Assembly: GCF_019216885.1 (NCBI RefSeq)
Contig: NZ_JAAQRC020000001.1
Coordinates: forward strand, 558,001 to 622,000
Origin: Methylobacterium sp. SyP6R
GTDB taxonomy: Bacteria > Pseudomonadota > Alphaproteobacteria > Rhizobiales > Beijerinckiaceae
Direction of reading: 5' to 3'
DNA: 64,000 nt
Positions within the stretch are counted from its first letter, which is position 1; the number at the start of each line of letters is the position of its first letter. Made by a program: the position numbers and the translations under genes. The notes below the pieces were generated by a model that saw only the letters and a program-made list of their open reading frames with translations, made no database searches and was not told where the DNA came from. This document shows positions 42,984 through 52,456 of the stretch, piece by piece.

Positions 42984-42996
42984 GGGAGACGCTTCG

Positions 42997-43980
42997 ATGC
43001 ATATCCTCATCCTCGGCGCCGCCGGCATGGTCGGGCGCAAGCTCCTCGACCGGCTGGTCAAGGACGGCTCCTTGGGCGGCGAGACGATCTCGCGCCTGAC
43101 CCTGCACGACGTGGTGCCGCCCGAGGCGCCGGCCGGCACAAAAATCCCGGTCTCGCTCTCGGCCTCCGACTTCTCCGATCCCGGCGAGGCCGAGCGCCTG
43201 GTCGCCGGCCGCCCGGACGTGATCTTCCACCTCGCCGCCATCGTGTCGGGCGAGGCCGAGGCCGATTTCGACAAGGGCTACCGGATCAACCTCGACGGCA
43301 CCCGCCGCCTCTACGATGCCGTGCGGGCGATCGGCGAGGGCTACAAGCCCCGCTTCGTCTTCACCTCGTCGGTGGCCGTCTTCGGCGCGCCGATGCCCGA
43401 CCCGATCCCCGACGAGTACCTGACGGCGCCGCTCACCAGCTACGGCACCCAGAAGGCGATCGGCGAGCTCTTGCTCTCCGATTACTCGCGCCGCGGCATC
43501 TTCGACGGCGTCGGCATTCGGCTCCCCACCATCTGCGTGCGGCCGGGCAAGCCCAACAAGGCGGCGTCGGGCTTCTTCTCCGGCATCATCCGCGAGCCGC
43601 TCGCCGGCCAGGAGGCGGTGCTGCCGGTCTCCGACCAGGTCCGCCACTGGCACGCCTCGCCGCGCTCGGCGGTCGGCTTCCTCATCCACGCCGCGACGAT
43701 CGACACCAAGCGACTGGGGGATCGCCGCAACCTGACCATGCCGGGCGTCGGTGCCACCGTCGCCGAGCAGATCGAGGCCCTGCGCCGCGCCGCCGGTGAC
43801 GCGGCGGTGGCCCGTATCCGCCGCGAGCCCGATCCCACCATCGAGCGCATCGTCGCCGGCTGGCCCCGCACCTTCGATGCCCGGCGGGCGCTGGAGCTGG
43901 GCTTCAAGGCCGAGCCCGATTTCGACGCGATCGTGCGGGCGCATATCGAGGACGAGCTGGGCGGGAAGGTGCCGGCCTAG
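42997..43980 (+). CDS. denD: NAD-dependent epimerase/dehydratase, D-erythronate dehydrogenase-like
   Basis: The protein has 327 residues of the extended SDR family: ILGAAGMVGRKLLDRL at the N-terminus, FHLAAIVSGEAEADFDKG, FTSSVAVFG and the catalytic pair in YGTQKAIGELLL. FFSGIIREPLAGQEAVLPV and WHASPRSAVGFLIHAA match DenD, which oxidises D-erythronate at C2 in four-carbon sugar-acid breakdown. The kinase and aldolase partners of that route are not encoded here. It lies 13 bp after the SDR gene and is the last gene of the cluster. Confidence 0.85.
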   Translation: MHILILGAAGMVGRKLLDRLVKDGSLGGETISRLTLHDVVPPEAPAGTKIPVSLSASDFSDPGEAERLVAGRPDVIFHLAAIVSGEAEADFDKGYRINLDGTRRLYDAVRAIGEGYKPRFVFTSSVAVFGAPMPDPIPDEYLTAPLTSYGTQKAIGELLLSDYSRRGIFDGVGIRLPTICVRPGKPNKAASGFFSGIIREPLAGQEAVLPVSDQVRHWHASPRSAVGFLIHAATIDTKRLGDRRNLTMPGVGATVAEQIEALRRAAGDAAVARIRREPDPTIERIVAGWPRTFDARRALELGFKAEPDFDAIVRAHIEDELGGKVPA

Positions 43981-43987
43981 AACACTT

Positions 43988-44113
43988 CCCCTCCCCCTTG
44001 TGGGGAGGGGCCATGGGGATCGAAGATCCCGCGTGGGGGTGGTGCAGGAGGCACCACCTCGCTCTATCCGGCACCACCCCCACCCCCTTACCCCTCCCCA
44101 CAAGGGGGAGGGG
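43988..44113. repeat. Inverted GC-rich clamp repeats behind denD
   Basis: CCCCTCCCCCTTGTGGGGAG at 43988 onward is mirrored by CCCCTCCCCACAAGGGGGAG at 44091 onward, with inner GGTGC...GCACC arms. A large stem could form at the transcript end. Confidence 0.7.
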
Positions 44114-44160
44114 AGGCGCTTCAACTCTCGACGCCGAGCTCTTTCCAAAGCACAAAAAGA

Positions 44161-44188
44161 AACGGGCGGCACTCGCGTGCCGCCCGTT
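44161..44188 (-). terminator. Intrinsic terminator of gltA
   Basis: AACGGGCGGCAC, a TCGC loop and GTGCCGCCCGTT form a perfect 12-bp stem. On the minus strand it is followed by TTTCTTTTTG, giving a canonical rho-independent terminator 22 bp beyond the gltA stop. Confidence 0.8.
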
Positions 44189-44210
44189 CTCATTTCCCGT
44201 TGACGGACAC

Positions 44211-45503
44211 TTAGCCGCGCTGAGCCACCGTCACGTAATCGCGCTTCGGGGCGCCGGTATAGAGCTGGCGCGGACGGCCGATCTTCTGGGACGGGTCCTC
44301 GATCATCTCGGCCCACTGGCTGATCCAGCCGACGGTGCGGGCGAGCGCGAACAGCACCGTGAACATCGAGGTCGGGAAGCCCATCGCCTTGAGCGTGATG
44401 CCCGAGTAGAAGTCGATGTTCGGGTAGAGCTTCTTCTCGATGAAGTACTCGTCCTTGAGGGCGATCTGCTCCAGCTCCATCGCGACGTCGAGCAGCGGAT
44501 CGTCCTTGATGCCGAGCTCGCTCAGCACCTCGTGGGTGGTCTTCTGCATGATGCGGGCGCGCGGGTCGTAGTTCTTGTAGACCCGGTGACCGAAGCCCAT
44601 CAGGCGGAACGGATCGTTCTTGTCCTTGGCCTTGGCGACGTACTCGCCGACGCGCTCAGGGGTGCCGATCTCGGCCAGCATCTTCAGCGCCGCCTCGTTG
44701 GCGCCGCCATGGGCGGGCCCCCACAGGCAGGCGATGCCGGCGGCGATGCAGGCGAAGGGGTTGGCGCCCGAGGAGCCGGCGAGACGAACCGTCGAGGTCG
44801 AGGCGTTCTGCTCATGGTCGGCGTGCAGGATGAAGATCCGGTCGAGCGCCCGCGACAGCACGGGGTTCGGCTGGTACTCCTCGCACGGCACCGCGAAGCA
44901 CATCCGCAGGAAGTTCGAGGTGTAGTCGAGGTCGTTCTTCGGATACACGAAGGGCTGGCCGATCGTGTACTTGTACGCCATCGCCGCGAGCGTCGGCATC
45001 TTGGCGATCATGCGCATGGAGGCGACCATGCGCTGCTTCTCGTCCGTGATGTCGGTCGAGTCGTGGTAGAAGGCCGAGAGCGCGCCGACCGAGGCGACCA
45101 TGACGGCCATCGGGTGGGCGTCGCGGCGGAAGCCCTGGAAGAACCGGTTCATCTGGTCATGCACCATCGTGTGGCGCGTGACGCGGTAATCGAAATCGGC
45201 CTTCTGGGCCGCGGTCGGCAGCTCGCCGTACAGCAGCAGGTAGCAGGTCTCGAGGAAGTCGCCGTGCTCGGCCAGCTGCTCGATCGGGTAGCCCCGGTAC
45301 AGGAGCACGCCCTCGTCACCGTCGATGTAGGTGATCTTCGATTCGCAGGAGGCGGTCGAGGTGAAGCCCGGGTCGTAGGTGAACTGGCCGGTCTGCGCGT
45401 AGAGCTTGCTGATGTCGATGACGCTCGGACCGATCGTGCCGGTCTTGGTGGGCATCTCAATCGCGCGGCCGTTCACCGTGAGGGTGCTGGTGGGGAGGCT
45501 CAT
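44211..45503 (-). CDS. gltA: Citrate synthase
   Basis: The protein has 430 residues of the type II hexameric family. It condenses acetyl-CoA and oxaloacetate. Catalytic residues lie in [27 protein letters not shown] and [14 protein letters not shown] motifs, with [20 protein letters not shown] at the N-terminus. The ATG at 45503 gives the usual MSLP start; an extension of 32 codons is not used. It follows gltX on the same strand and ends in a strong terminator. Confidence 0.97.
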   Translation of the reverse strand: MSLPTSTLTVNGRAIEMPTKTGTIGPSVIDISKLYAQTGQFTYDPGFTSTASCESKITYIDGDEGVLLYRGYPIEQLAEHGDFLETCYLLLYGELPTAAQKADFDYRVTRHTMVHDQMNRFFQGFRRDAHPMAVMVASVGALSAFYHDSTDITDEKQRMVASMRMIAKMPTLAAMAYKYTIGQPFVYPKNDLDYTSNFLRMCFAVPCEEYQPNPVLSRALDRIFILHADHEQNASTSTVRLAGSSGANPFACIAAGIACLWGPAHGGANEAALKMLAEIGTPERVGEYVAKAKDKNDPFRLMGFGHRVYKNYDPRARIMQKTTHEVLSELGIKDDPLLDVAMELEQIALKDEYFIEKKLYPNIDFYSGITLKAMGFPTSMFTVLFALARTVGWISQWAEMIEDPSQKIGRPRQLYTGAPKRDYVTVAQRG

Positions 45504-45692
45504 GGGGTTGCGGACCCTTTCCATCAACGTGACTGAGCGTCGGCGCCGTTCCGACCGCGGCCCCCGGTGCAGGGCGGCGACTTTGCTGCGGTTGCTCACT
45601 CGGGTTTCCGGTTAGCGGATCGCCGCACCGGCATCAACCGCAGCTCCCCGCCCTGGTGACAGAATTCAGTTTCTGTTCAGGGGTTGTAGGAT

Positions 45693-45722
45693 CACCCCCG
45701 CGAATGCGGATTCGCGGGGGTG
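45693..45722 (-). terminator. Hairpin terminator after gltX
   Basis: CACCCCCGCGAAT, a GCGG loop and ATTCGCGGGGGTG form a perfect 13-bp stem 55 bp past the gltX stop. Confidence 0.55.
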
Positions 45723-45776
45723 CGCGGCCCGGTTGCATGTCCGGCAGCGAACGTCCGTCCGCTTCAGACCGCTGCC

Positions 45777-47198
45777 TCAGGCCGCCGCCTGCTCGCGCAG
45801 GCGCTCCAGGCTCTCCTCGCGGCCGAGCACCGCCATCACATCGAAGAGCGGCGGCGAGGTGGTCCGGCCGGTGAGCGCGGCCCGCAGGGGCTGGGCGACC
45901 TGCCCGAGCTTGACCCCGGCGCTCTCGGCGAATTGCCGCACCGCACCCTCGGTCGAGGCGGCGGACCACTCGGTCAGGGCCTCGAGATGGGTGAGCGCCC
46001 CGGCCAGCCGCTCGCGGCCCCCGTTGCCCAGCAGCCCGGTCGCCTTCTCGTCGAGGGCGAGCGGGCGCGGCGCGTAGAGGTAATAGGCGCTGTCGACGAG
46101 CTCGATCAGGGTCTTGGCCCGCTCCTTCAGCCCCGGCATCGCGGCGATGAACTTCTGGCGGGTCTCCGCAGGCAGCGGCGCCGAGAGGCCCCAGCGCGCC
46201 CCTTGCGTCGGCAGGATCGCCTCGATCGCCGCGACCAGCGCCTCGTCGGTGGAGGAGCGGATGTAGTGTCCGTTCAGGCTCTCGAGCTTGGCGAAGTCGA
46301 ACCGGGCCGGCGAGCGCCCGACCTGGGCGAGGTCGAAGGCGGCGATCATTTCCTGCGTCGAAAAGATCTCCTGGTCGCCGTGGCTCCAGCCGAGGCGCAC
46401 GAGGTAGTTGCGGAGCGCCACCGGCAGGTAGCCGAGGTCGCGATAGGCATCGACCCCGAGCGCGCCGTGGCGCTTCGAGAGCTTGGCCCCGTCCGGCCCG
46501 TGGATCAGCGGGATGTGCGACATGTTCGGCACGTCCCAGCCGAGCGCCTGATAGATCTGGGTCTGGCGCGCGCCGTTGGTCAGGTGGTCGTCGCCGCGGA
46601 TGATGTGGGTCACGCCCATGTCGTGGTCGTCCACCACCACCGCCAGCATGTAGGTCGGCGTGCCGTCCGAGCGCAGCAGGACGAGGTCGTCGAGGTCCTT
46701 GTTCTGCCAGACGACCCGGCCCTGCACCGCATCCTCGACCACGGTCTCGCCCTCGGTCGGCGCGCGCAGGCGGATCACCGGCTTGACGCCGGCCGGCGCC
46801 TCGGACGGATCGCGGTCGCGCCAGCGGCCGTCGTAGCGGATCGGCCGGCCCTCGCGGCGGGCGGCCTCGCGCATCTCGGTCAGTTCCTCGGGCGTGGCGT
46901 AGCAGTAATAGGCCCGGCCGGAGGCGAGCAGCCCCTCGGCCACCTCGCGGTGGCGGCCCGCCCGGGCGAACTGGTAGACCACGTCGCCGTCCCAATCGAG
47001 GCCGAGCCAGTTGAGCCCGTCGAGAATCGCCTCGATGGCGGCGTCCGTGGAGCGCTCGCGGTCGGTATCCTCGATGCGCAGCAGCATCCGGCCGCCATGG
47101 CGCCGGGCATAGAGCCAGTTGAACAACGCCGTGCGACCCCCGCCGATGTGGAGGAAGCCCGTGGGCGACGGGGCAAAGCGGGTGACGACGGAGGACAT
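45777..47198 (-). CDS. gltX: Glutamyl-tRNA synthetase
   Basis: The protein has 473 residues of the class I synthetase type. [20 protein letters not shown] contains the HIGH-like signature and [11 protein letters not shown] the KMSKS signature. It charges tRNA(Glu). No zinc-binding SWIM insert is visible. The start at 47198 is divergent from comEC with a 159-bp gap; the comEC/gltX/gltA grouping is common in alphaproteobacteria. Confidence 0.97.
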   Translation of the reverse strand: MSSVVTRFAPSPTGFLHIGGGRTALFNWLYARRHGGRMLLRIEDTDRERSTDAAIEAILDGLNWLGLDWDGDVVYQFARAGRHREVAEGLLASGRAYYCYATPEELTEMREAARREGRPIRYDGRWRDRDPSEAPAGVKPVIRLRAPTEGETVVEDAVQGRVVWQNKDLDDLVLLRSDGTPTYMLAVVVDDHDMGVTHIIRGDDHLTNGARQTQIYQALGWDVPNMSHIPLIHGPDGAKLSKRHGALGVDAYRDLGYLPVALRNYLVRLGWSHGDQEIFSTQEMIAAFDLAQVGRSPARFDFAKLESLNGHYIRSSTDEALVAAIEAILPTQGARWGLSAPLPAETRQKFIAAMPGLKERAKTLIELVDSAYYLYAPRPLALDEKATGLLGNGGRERLAGALTHLEALTEWSAASTEGAVRQFAESAGVKLGQVAQPLRAALTGRTTSPPLFDVMAVLGREESLERLREQAAA

Positions 47199-47357
47199 GC
47201 GCTTCGAGAACCGGGTGAGAGCGAAAAAACGGTGTGGCCGGGGCCGTTAGGGCAGAGTCGGGTGAGTCGACCCGCCGGCGCCGGGTCCTGTAGCATGCGC
47301 GAGACGAGCCGTTAAGAAACCGTTGTCCGGGCCGTCTCGTCGCTTGCGGGGCGCGGA

Positions 47358-49613
47358 ATGGCGGGGCCGAGGGCAGGGACGGGAGTCGTGGTGCGCGGTT
47401 TCCGCGCGCTGCCGGCGCCCGTTCTCTTGCTGCCGGCGCTCGGCGGCTGGGTCTCGGGCAGCCTCGCCGCGGAGGCCGCCCAGCGCCGGCTGTTCCCCTG
47501 GCTGGCGGTGGCCTTCGGGGCCGGGGCGCTCCTGTTCCTCACCGTGGCGGACGGCCCGGTTTTTCTCGCCGCCCCGTTCGGTGTCGGCCTCGCGCTCGCC
47601 GGGGCCGCCTTCGCCTGCCGGGCGCGGGCGGTGGCGCCGGCCATCCTGCTCGCCGCCGCCTTCCTGTCCCTCGGCTTCGCCGCCGCGGCCACACGCACGA
47701 TGAGCGTCGCCGCGCCGGTGCTCGCCCGCACGGTGATCGCGCCGCTCCACGGCTTCGTCGAGGCGCTGGAGGAGCGCGAGGAGGGGGCGCGGCTGGTGGT
47801 GCGGGTCACGCGGCTCGGCGAGATGGCGGCACCTGAGCGCCCGACCCGGGTGCGGGTCTCCTATCGCCGCGCCGACGGCATCAAGCCCGGCGACTACATC
47901 GAGGCCAAGGCGCGGCTGCTGCCCCCGCCGGAGCCGGCGCGGCCGGGCGGCTATGATTTCGCCCGCGACGCCTACTTTCGCGGGATCGGCGCCGTCGGCT
48001 CGCTGCTCGGGCAAGCGGCCATCAAACCGCCGCCCGAGCCGGCGCCGCTCTCCCTGCGCCTCGCCGCCGGCCTCGACGAGGCGCGCAACGCGCTCACCCG
48101 CCGCATCGCCGAGTCGAACGGGGGGCAGGCGGGGGCGGTGGCGGCGGCCCTCGTCACCGGCAAGCGCGGCCTCATCGACCAGCCCACCAACGACGCCCTG
48201 CGGGCGGCCGGGATCTACCACGTCGTTTCGATCTCCGGTCTCCACATGGTGCTGGCCGCCGGCGTGGTGTTCTGGCTCGCCCGGGCGCTCCTCGCCTTAG
48301 GCCCGGGGCTGGCGCTCTCCTGGCCGATCAAGAAGATCGCCGCCGCCTTCGCGATGGTCGGGGTCACCGGCTACTGCGCCTTCTCGGGCTGGGACCTCGC
48401 CGCCGAGCGCTCGCTGGTGATGACCCTGGTGATGCTGGGCGCGATCTTGGTCGACCGGCCGGCGCTCAGCCTGCGCAACCTGGCGCTGGCGGCGCTGATC
48501 TCGCTCGCCCGCGAGCCGGAAGGTCTCCTGGGCCCGAGCTTCCAGATGTCGTTCGGGGCGGTGGCCGGGCTCATCGCCTGCGCCCGGCTGATCGACGGAC
48601 GGCTCTGGAACCCGGAAGGCGCCGGGCCGATCACCCGGGCGCTCGCCTGGTGCCTCGCCACGGTGATCGGCACGCTCGCCACCACGCTCGTCGCGCAGAT
48701 CGCTACCGCACCCTTCGCCACCTACCACTTCCAGACCGTCCAGCCCTTCGGCCTCGTCGGCAACGCCCTGACCCTGCCGCTCGTCTCGCTGGTGGTGATG
48801 CCGGCAGCCGTGCTCGGCATCCTGGCCACCCCCTTCGCCCTCGACCGGCCGGTCTGGTGGACGATGGGGCTGGCCGTGCGCGGGATGATCGACATCTCGG
48901 CCTGGATCGAGGGCTTCGATCGCGCCACCCTCGTGCTGCCGGCCTTCGGCCCGGGCGCGCTCGGGCTGATGACGGTGGCGTTGCTGCTGCTGGTGCTGCC
49001 GGTCTCAGGGCTACGCTGGCTCGGCCTCATTCCCGGACTTCTCGGCATCGCACTCGCCGCGAGCCCGGTGCGGCCGGACCTCTATGTCGACCGCGAGGGC
49101 GGCGGCGCGGCCCTGCGCGGGGCCGACGGCCGCCTCGTGGTGTTGGGCAAGCCCCCCGCCTTCGGGCTCGAGCAATGGCTGAAGGCCGACGGCGACGGCC
49201 GCTCCCGCGAGGACCCCGGACTGAGTGCCGGCGCCCGCTGCGACAAGCTCGGCTGCGTCGGCCACGGGCCCGGCGGCGTGAGCGTGGCGCTGGTGCGCGA
49301 CAAGCGCGCCTTCCCGGAGGATTGCGCCCGGGCGACCGTGGTGATCTCGCGCCTGGAGGCGCCGCCGGGTTGCGCCGCCAAGCACGTCCTCGACCGGATA
49401 TTTCTCGCCGCGCACGGGGCGACGACCTTGCGCTTCACGGCGGAGGGAGCGGTGATCGAGACGGCCAAGCGGCCAGGCGAGACGCGGCCGTGGCGGCCGG
49501 CGCCCGTCGTGAAGGCGGCGGGACCGCCCGCCCCACCGGTGCCGGGTCCGGCGCCTCGCCCGGCGCCGGCTCCGCCGGAGGGTGAGGCGGAGGAGGGGCA
49601 GGGCGAGCCGTGA
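47358..49613 (+). CDS. comEC: ComEC/Rec2 family competence protein
   Basis: The protein has 751 residues. N-terminal membrane helices (about 20-115) precede a DUF4131/OB-like segment (VVRVTRLGEM, YIEAKARLLPP). The Competence domain (about 245-525) has VVSISGLHMVLAAG and many membrane helices. The C-terminal metallo-beta-lactamase-like domain is reduced, without a clear HxHxDH motif, and the tail after residue 715 is Pro-rich. ComEC forms the inner-membrane channel for incoming single-stranded DNA. Confidence 0.9.
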   Translation: MAGPRAGTGVVVRGFRALPAPVLLLPALGGWVSGSLAAEAAQRRLFPWLAVAFGAGALLFLTVADGPVFLAAPFGVGLALAGAAFACRARAVAPAILLAAAFLSLGFAAAATRTMSVAAPVLARTVIAPLHGFVEALEEREEGARLVVRVTRLGEMAAPERPTRVRVSYRRADGIKPGDYIEAKARLLPPPEPARPGGYDFARDAYFRGIGAVGSLLGQAAIKPPPEPAPLSLRLAAGLDEARNALTRRIAESNGGQAGAVAAALVTGKRGLIDQPTNDALRAAGIYHVVSISGLHMVLAAGVVFWLARALLALGPGLALSWPIKKIAAAFAMVGVTGYCAFSGWDLAAERSLVMTLVMLGAILVDRPALSLRNLALAALISLAREPEGLLGPSFQMSFGAVAGLIACARLIDGRLWNPEGAGPITRALAWCLATVIGTLATTLVAQIATAPFATYHFQTVQPFGLVGNALTLPLVSLVVMPAAVLGILATPFALDRPVWWTMGLAVRGMIDISAWIEGFDRATLVLPAFGPGALGLMTVALLLLVLPVSGLRWLGLIPGLLGIALAASPVRPDLYVDREGGGAALRGADGRLVVLGKPPAFGLEQWLKADGDGRSREDPGLSAGARCDKLGCVGHGPGGVSVALVRDKRAFPEDCARATVVISRLEAPPGCAAKHVLDRIFLAAHGATTLRFTAEGAVIETAKRPGETRPWRPAPVVKAAGPPAPPVPGPAPRPAPAPPEGEAEEGQGEP

Positions 49614-49675
49614 GGCGGGGCTTCCTTCGGGTCGCTCCCGATGACCGAGGACGCGGGCGAGGGCTGCCGCGCCTG

Positions 49676-49846
49676 AACCCTCCCCCCTCTGCGGGGGAGG
49701 GTGCCCCACGGAGTGGGGCGGGAGAGGGGAACCACGCTTCCGGAGAGGTCGCGACCATGATGACGGGCGCCATACCCGGCATCGTCGCGCTGCCCCTCTC
49801 CCGGCCTACTTCGAAGGCCACCCTCCCCCGCAGAGGGGGGAGGGTT
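49676..49846. repeat. Inverted pair of GC-rich clamp repeats
   Basis: AACCCTCCCCCCTCTGCGGG to GGAGAGGGG at 49676-49729 and the inverted copy CCCCTCTCCCGGCC to GAGGGTT at 49795-49846 lie 65 bp apart in a BIME-like arrangement. The same two units flank the IS110 locus at 18811-18865 and 20593-20645. The 49614-49924 spacer holds nothing else. Confidence 0.75.
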
Positions 49847-49924
49847 ATGCGTGGCGGCCGTCACTTCCTGGTTGCGCAACCGACTGTGTCGTATCCCGTG
49901 TCGCAACCCGGTTGGGCGGCGCTC

Positions 49925-50680
49925 TCAACGCCCTGCCGCAGCCCGCCCCTGCGGCGCCTCGTCGACCGCCAGCGTGCCGAGATAGGTCTCGACCACCCGG
50001 GCATCACCCTGGAGCGTGCGGCTGTCGCCCTGGAGCACGACGCGGCCGCCGTCGAGGACGTAGCCGTGATCGGCGATCTGGAGCGCCGCGCGGGCGTTCT
50101 GCTCGACGAGGAGGATCGCCACCCCTTCGTCGCGCAGGCGCGCCACCGTGCGCATCACCTCGGCGACGATCAGCGGGGCGAGGCCGAGGCTCGGCTCGTC
50201 GAGCATCAGCAGGCGCGGCCGGCCCATGAGGGCGCGGGCCATGGCGAGCATCTGGCGCTCGCCGCCCGAGAGCGTGCCGGCGTGCTGGCGCCGGCGCTCG
50301 GCGAGGCGGGGGAAGAGCCGGTACATCTCGCCGATGTCGCCGCCGCCGCCTTTGCCGCGGAACCGGAAGGCGCCGAGCTTCAGGTTGTCCTCGACGCTCA
50401 TCGTGGCGAACAGCTCGCGCCGCTCGGGGATCAGGCTCAGGCCCTGCGCCACCCGCGCCTCGACGGGCAGCCGCGTCAGGTCGCTCCCCTCGAACAGGAT
50501 GCGGCCGCGGGCCGGCAGCACCCCCATCAGGGCGTTCAGCAGCGTGGTCTTGCCGGCGCCGTTGGCGCCCAGCACCGTGACGAGCCGCCCGGGCGCGACG
50601 CTGAGCGAGATGCCCCGCACCGCCTCGACCTTGCCGTAGGCGACCGACAGGTTCTCCGCTTCGAGCATGGCCTGCGTCAT
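49925..50680 (-). CDS. livF: Branched-chain-type ABC transporter ATPase LivF
   Basis: The protein has 251 residues: Walker A GANGAGKTTLLNAL, the LivF pattern RLPVEARVAQGLSLIPERRELF, the signature TLSGGERQMLAMARAL and Walker B LLMLDEPSLGLAP. Its start overlaps the stop of the livM-livG fusion by 4 nt. It powers uptake of an amino-acid-like or aromatic acid substrate. Confidence 0.93.
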   Translation of the reverse strand: MTQAMLEAENLSVAYGKVEAVRGISLSVAPGRLVTVLGANGAGKTTLLNALMGVLPARGRILFEGSDLTRLPVEARVAQGLSLIPERRELFATMSVEDNLKLGAFRFRGKGGGGDIGEMYRLFPRLAERRRQHAGTLSGGERQMLAMARALMGRPRLLMLDEPSLGLAPLIVAEVMRTVARLRDEGVAILLVEQNARAALQIADHGYVLDGGRVVLQGDSRTLQGDARVVETYLGTLAVDEAPQGRAAAGR

Positions 50681-52455
50681 GCGGCGCTCCCCAGATAGGC
50701 CTCGACCACCGCCGGATCGCGGCGCACGGTGGCGGGCGCGCCCTCGCACAGCTTGGCGCCGAAATTCATCACCACCAGCCCGTCGGCGAGCCCCATCACG
50801 AAATCCATGTCGTGCTCGACGAGCAGGATGCCGAGGCCTTCCTGGCGCAGGCGGCGCAGCAGGTCGCCGAGCGCCTGCTTCTCCTGGTGGCGAAGCCCGG
50901 CGGCCGGCTCGTCGAGGAGGAGGAGCTGGGGGCCGAGGCAGAGCGCCCGGGCGATCTCGACGATGCGCTGCTGGCCCAGCGCCAGGCTGCCCGCCGGCAG
51001 GTCGCGGCAGGCGGAAAGCCCCACCCGGGCGAGCTGGCTCTCGGCCTCGGCGAAGAGCGCGGCTTCTTCGGCCGCATCGAGGCCGAGCGCGCCGCGGACC
51101 GGACCGGCGGAGCCGCGCAGGTGAGCGCCCAGCGCCACGTTCTCGATCACCGACATGCCGGCGACGAGCTTGACGTGCTGGAAGGTGCGGGCGCAGCCGA
51201 GCCGGGCGATGCGCCGGGCCGGCAGGCCGGTCACCTCGCGGCCCCCGAGCCGGACCGCCCCGGAGGTCAGCCGCGCGACGCCGGTGACGAGGTTGAAGGT
51301 GGTGCTCTTGCCCGCCCCGTTCGGTCCGATCAGTGCCACCACCTCGCCGGCCTCGACCGAAAAGCCGATGTCGTTGACCGCGACGAGGCCGCCGAAGGTT
51401 TTTCTGAGGTTCGCGGCCTCCAGCAGGACCGTGCCGGCGGCGGCGGCCGGGCGCGGCGCCAGGGGCTCCGCGGCCGGCCCGCGATCCGGCGGCCCCGAGA
51501 CCGTGCGGCGGACGATCAGCGGCCACAACCCGTCGGGTGCGCGCTGGAGCATCAGCACCAGCAGCACCCCGAACACGATCGCCTCGAAGTTGCCCTGACT
51601 GCCGAAGACCAGCGGCAGCACGTTCTGGAGCTGGTCCTTCAGCACCGTCACCAGCACGGCGCCGAACACGCCGCCGCCGATCGAGCCGGCCCCGCCGATC
51701 ACCGCCATCAGCAGGTACTCGATGCCGGCATTGATGCCGAACGGCGTCGGGTTGATGGCGCGCTGGATATGGGCGTAGAGCCAGCCCGAGAGCGCCGCCA
51801 GCACCGCCGCATAGACGAAGGCGACGATCTTCACCCGCGCCGTGTCGACCCCGAAGGATTCCGCCGCGACGACCCCGCCCTTCAGCGCCCGGATCGCCCG
51901 GCCGGTGCGCGAGCGCAGCAGGCGGTGGGTGAGCCAGAGGCAGATCCCGAGGAACCCCCAGGTGAGGAGCAGCGCCTCGCCCCCGCCGAGGACGGGATAG
52001 CCGAGGATCGTGATCGGTGGCAGGCCGGTCAGGCCGTCGTAGCGGCCGAGCGCGTCGGTGTTGCCGAGCACGTAGAAGAACGAGATGTTCCAGGCGATCG
52101 TGCCGAGCGGCAGGTAATGGCCCGACAGGCGCAGGGTGATCGCGCCGATGACCCAGGCGGCGATGCCCGACAGCAGCAGCGCCACCGGCAGCGACAGCCA
52201 GGGCGACAGCCCTCCTTGGGTGGTCAGGAGCGCTGTCGCGTAGGCGCTGATGCCGACGAACATCGCCTGCCCGAAGGAGGTGATGCCCGCGACCCCGGTG
52301 AGCACGACGAGGCCGGTGACCACGATCGCCGAGAGGCCGGCATAGGTGAGCAGCGTGAGCCAGAACGGCGGCACGCCGGGCAGGAACGGCAGGGCGACGA
52401 CGGCCAGCGCAGTCAGGCCGGCCAGAATGCCGGTGGGCGTGAGGCGGGCGGGCAT
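50677..52455 (-). CDS. LivM-LivG fusion: ABC permease plus ATPase
   Basis: The protein has 592 residues. Residues 1 to about 325 are a LivM-type permease (GITSFGQAMFVGISAYATAL, PFGINAGIEYLLMAVIGGAG). After a Pro/Ala linker (about 325-340), residues 345-592 form a LivG ATPase with Walker A LIGPNGAGKST, signature LALGQQRIVEIARAL, Walker B LLLLDEPAAGL and VEHDMDFVMGLAD. The signature reads LALGQQ instead of the common LSYGQQ. Fused LivM-LivG proteins occur in alphaproteobacteria. It begins 1 bp after the livH stop. Confidence 0.93.
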   Translation of the reverse strand: MPARLTPTGILAGLTALAVVALPFLPGVPPFWLTLLTYAGLSAIVVTGLVVLTGVAGITSFGQAMFVGISAYATALLTTQGGLSPWLSLPVALLLSGIAAWVIGAITLRLSGHYLPLGTIAWNISFFYVLGNTDALGRYDGLTGLPPITILGYPVLGGGEALLLTWGFLGICLWLTHRLLRSRTGRAIRALKGGVVAAESFGVDTARVKIVAFVYAAVLAALSGWLYAHIQRAINPTPFGINAGIEYLLMAVIGGAGSIGGGVFGAVLVTVLKDQLQNVLPLVFGSQGNFEAIVFGVLLVLMLQRAPDGLWPLIVRRTVSGPPDRGPAAEPLAPRPAAAAGTVLLEAANLRKTFGGLVAVNDIGFSVEAGEVVALIGPNGAGKSTTFNLVTGVARLTSGAVRLGGREVTGLPARRIARLGCARTFQHVKLVAGMSVIENVALGAHLRGSAGPVRGALGLDAAEEAALFAEAESQLARVGLSACRDLPAGSLALGQQRIVEIARALCLGPQLLLLDEPAAGLRHQEKQALGDLLRRLRQEGLGILLVEHDMDFVMGLADGLVVMNFGAKLCEGAPATVRRDPAVVEAYLGSAA

Positions 52456-52456
52456 C

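Noticed and set aside
45656..45690. LexA box near GAATTCAGTTTCTGTTC upstream of gltA
   Set aside because: The alphaproteobacterial GTTC-N7-GTTC spacing is not met.
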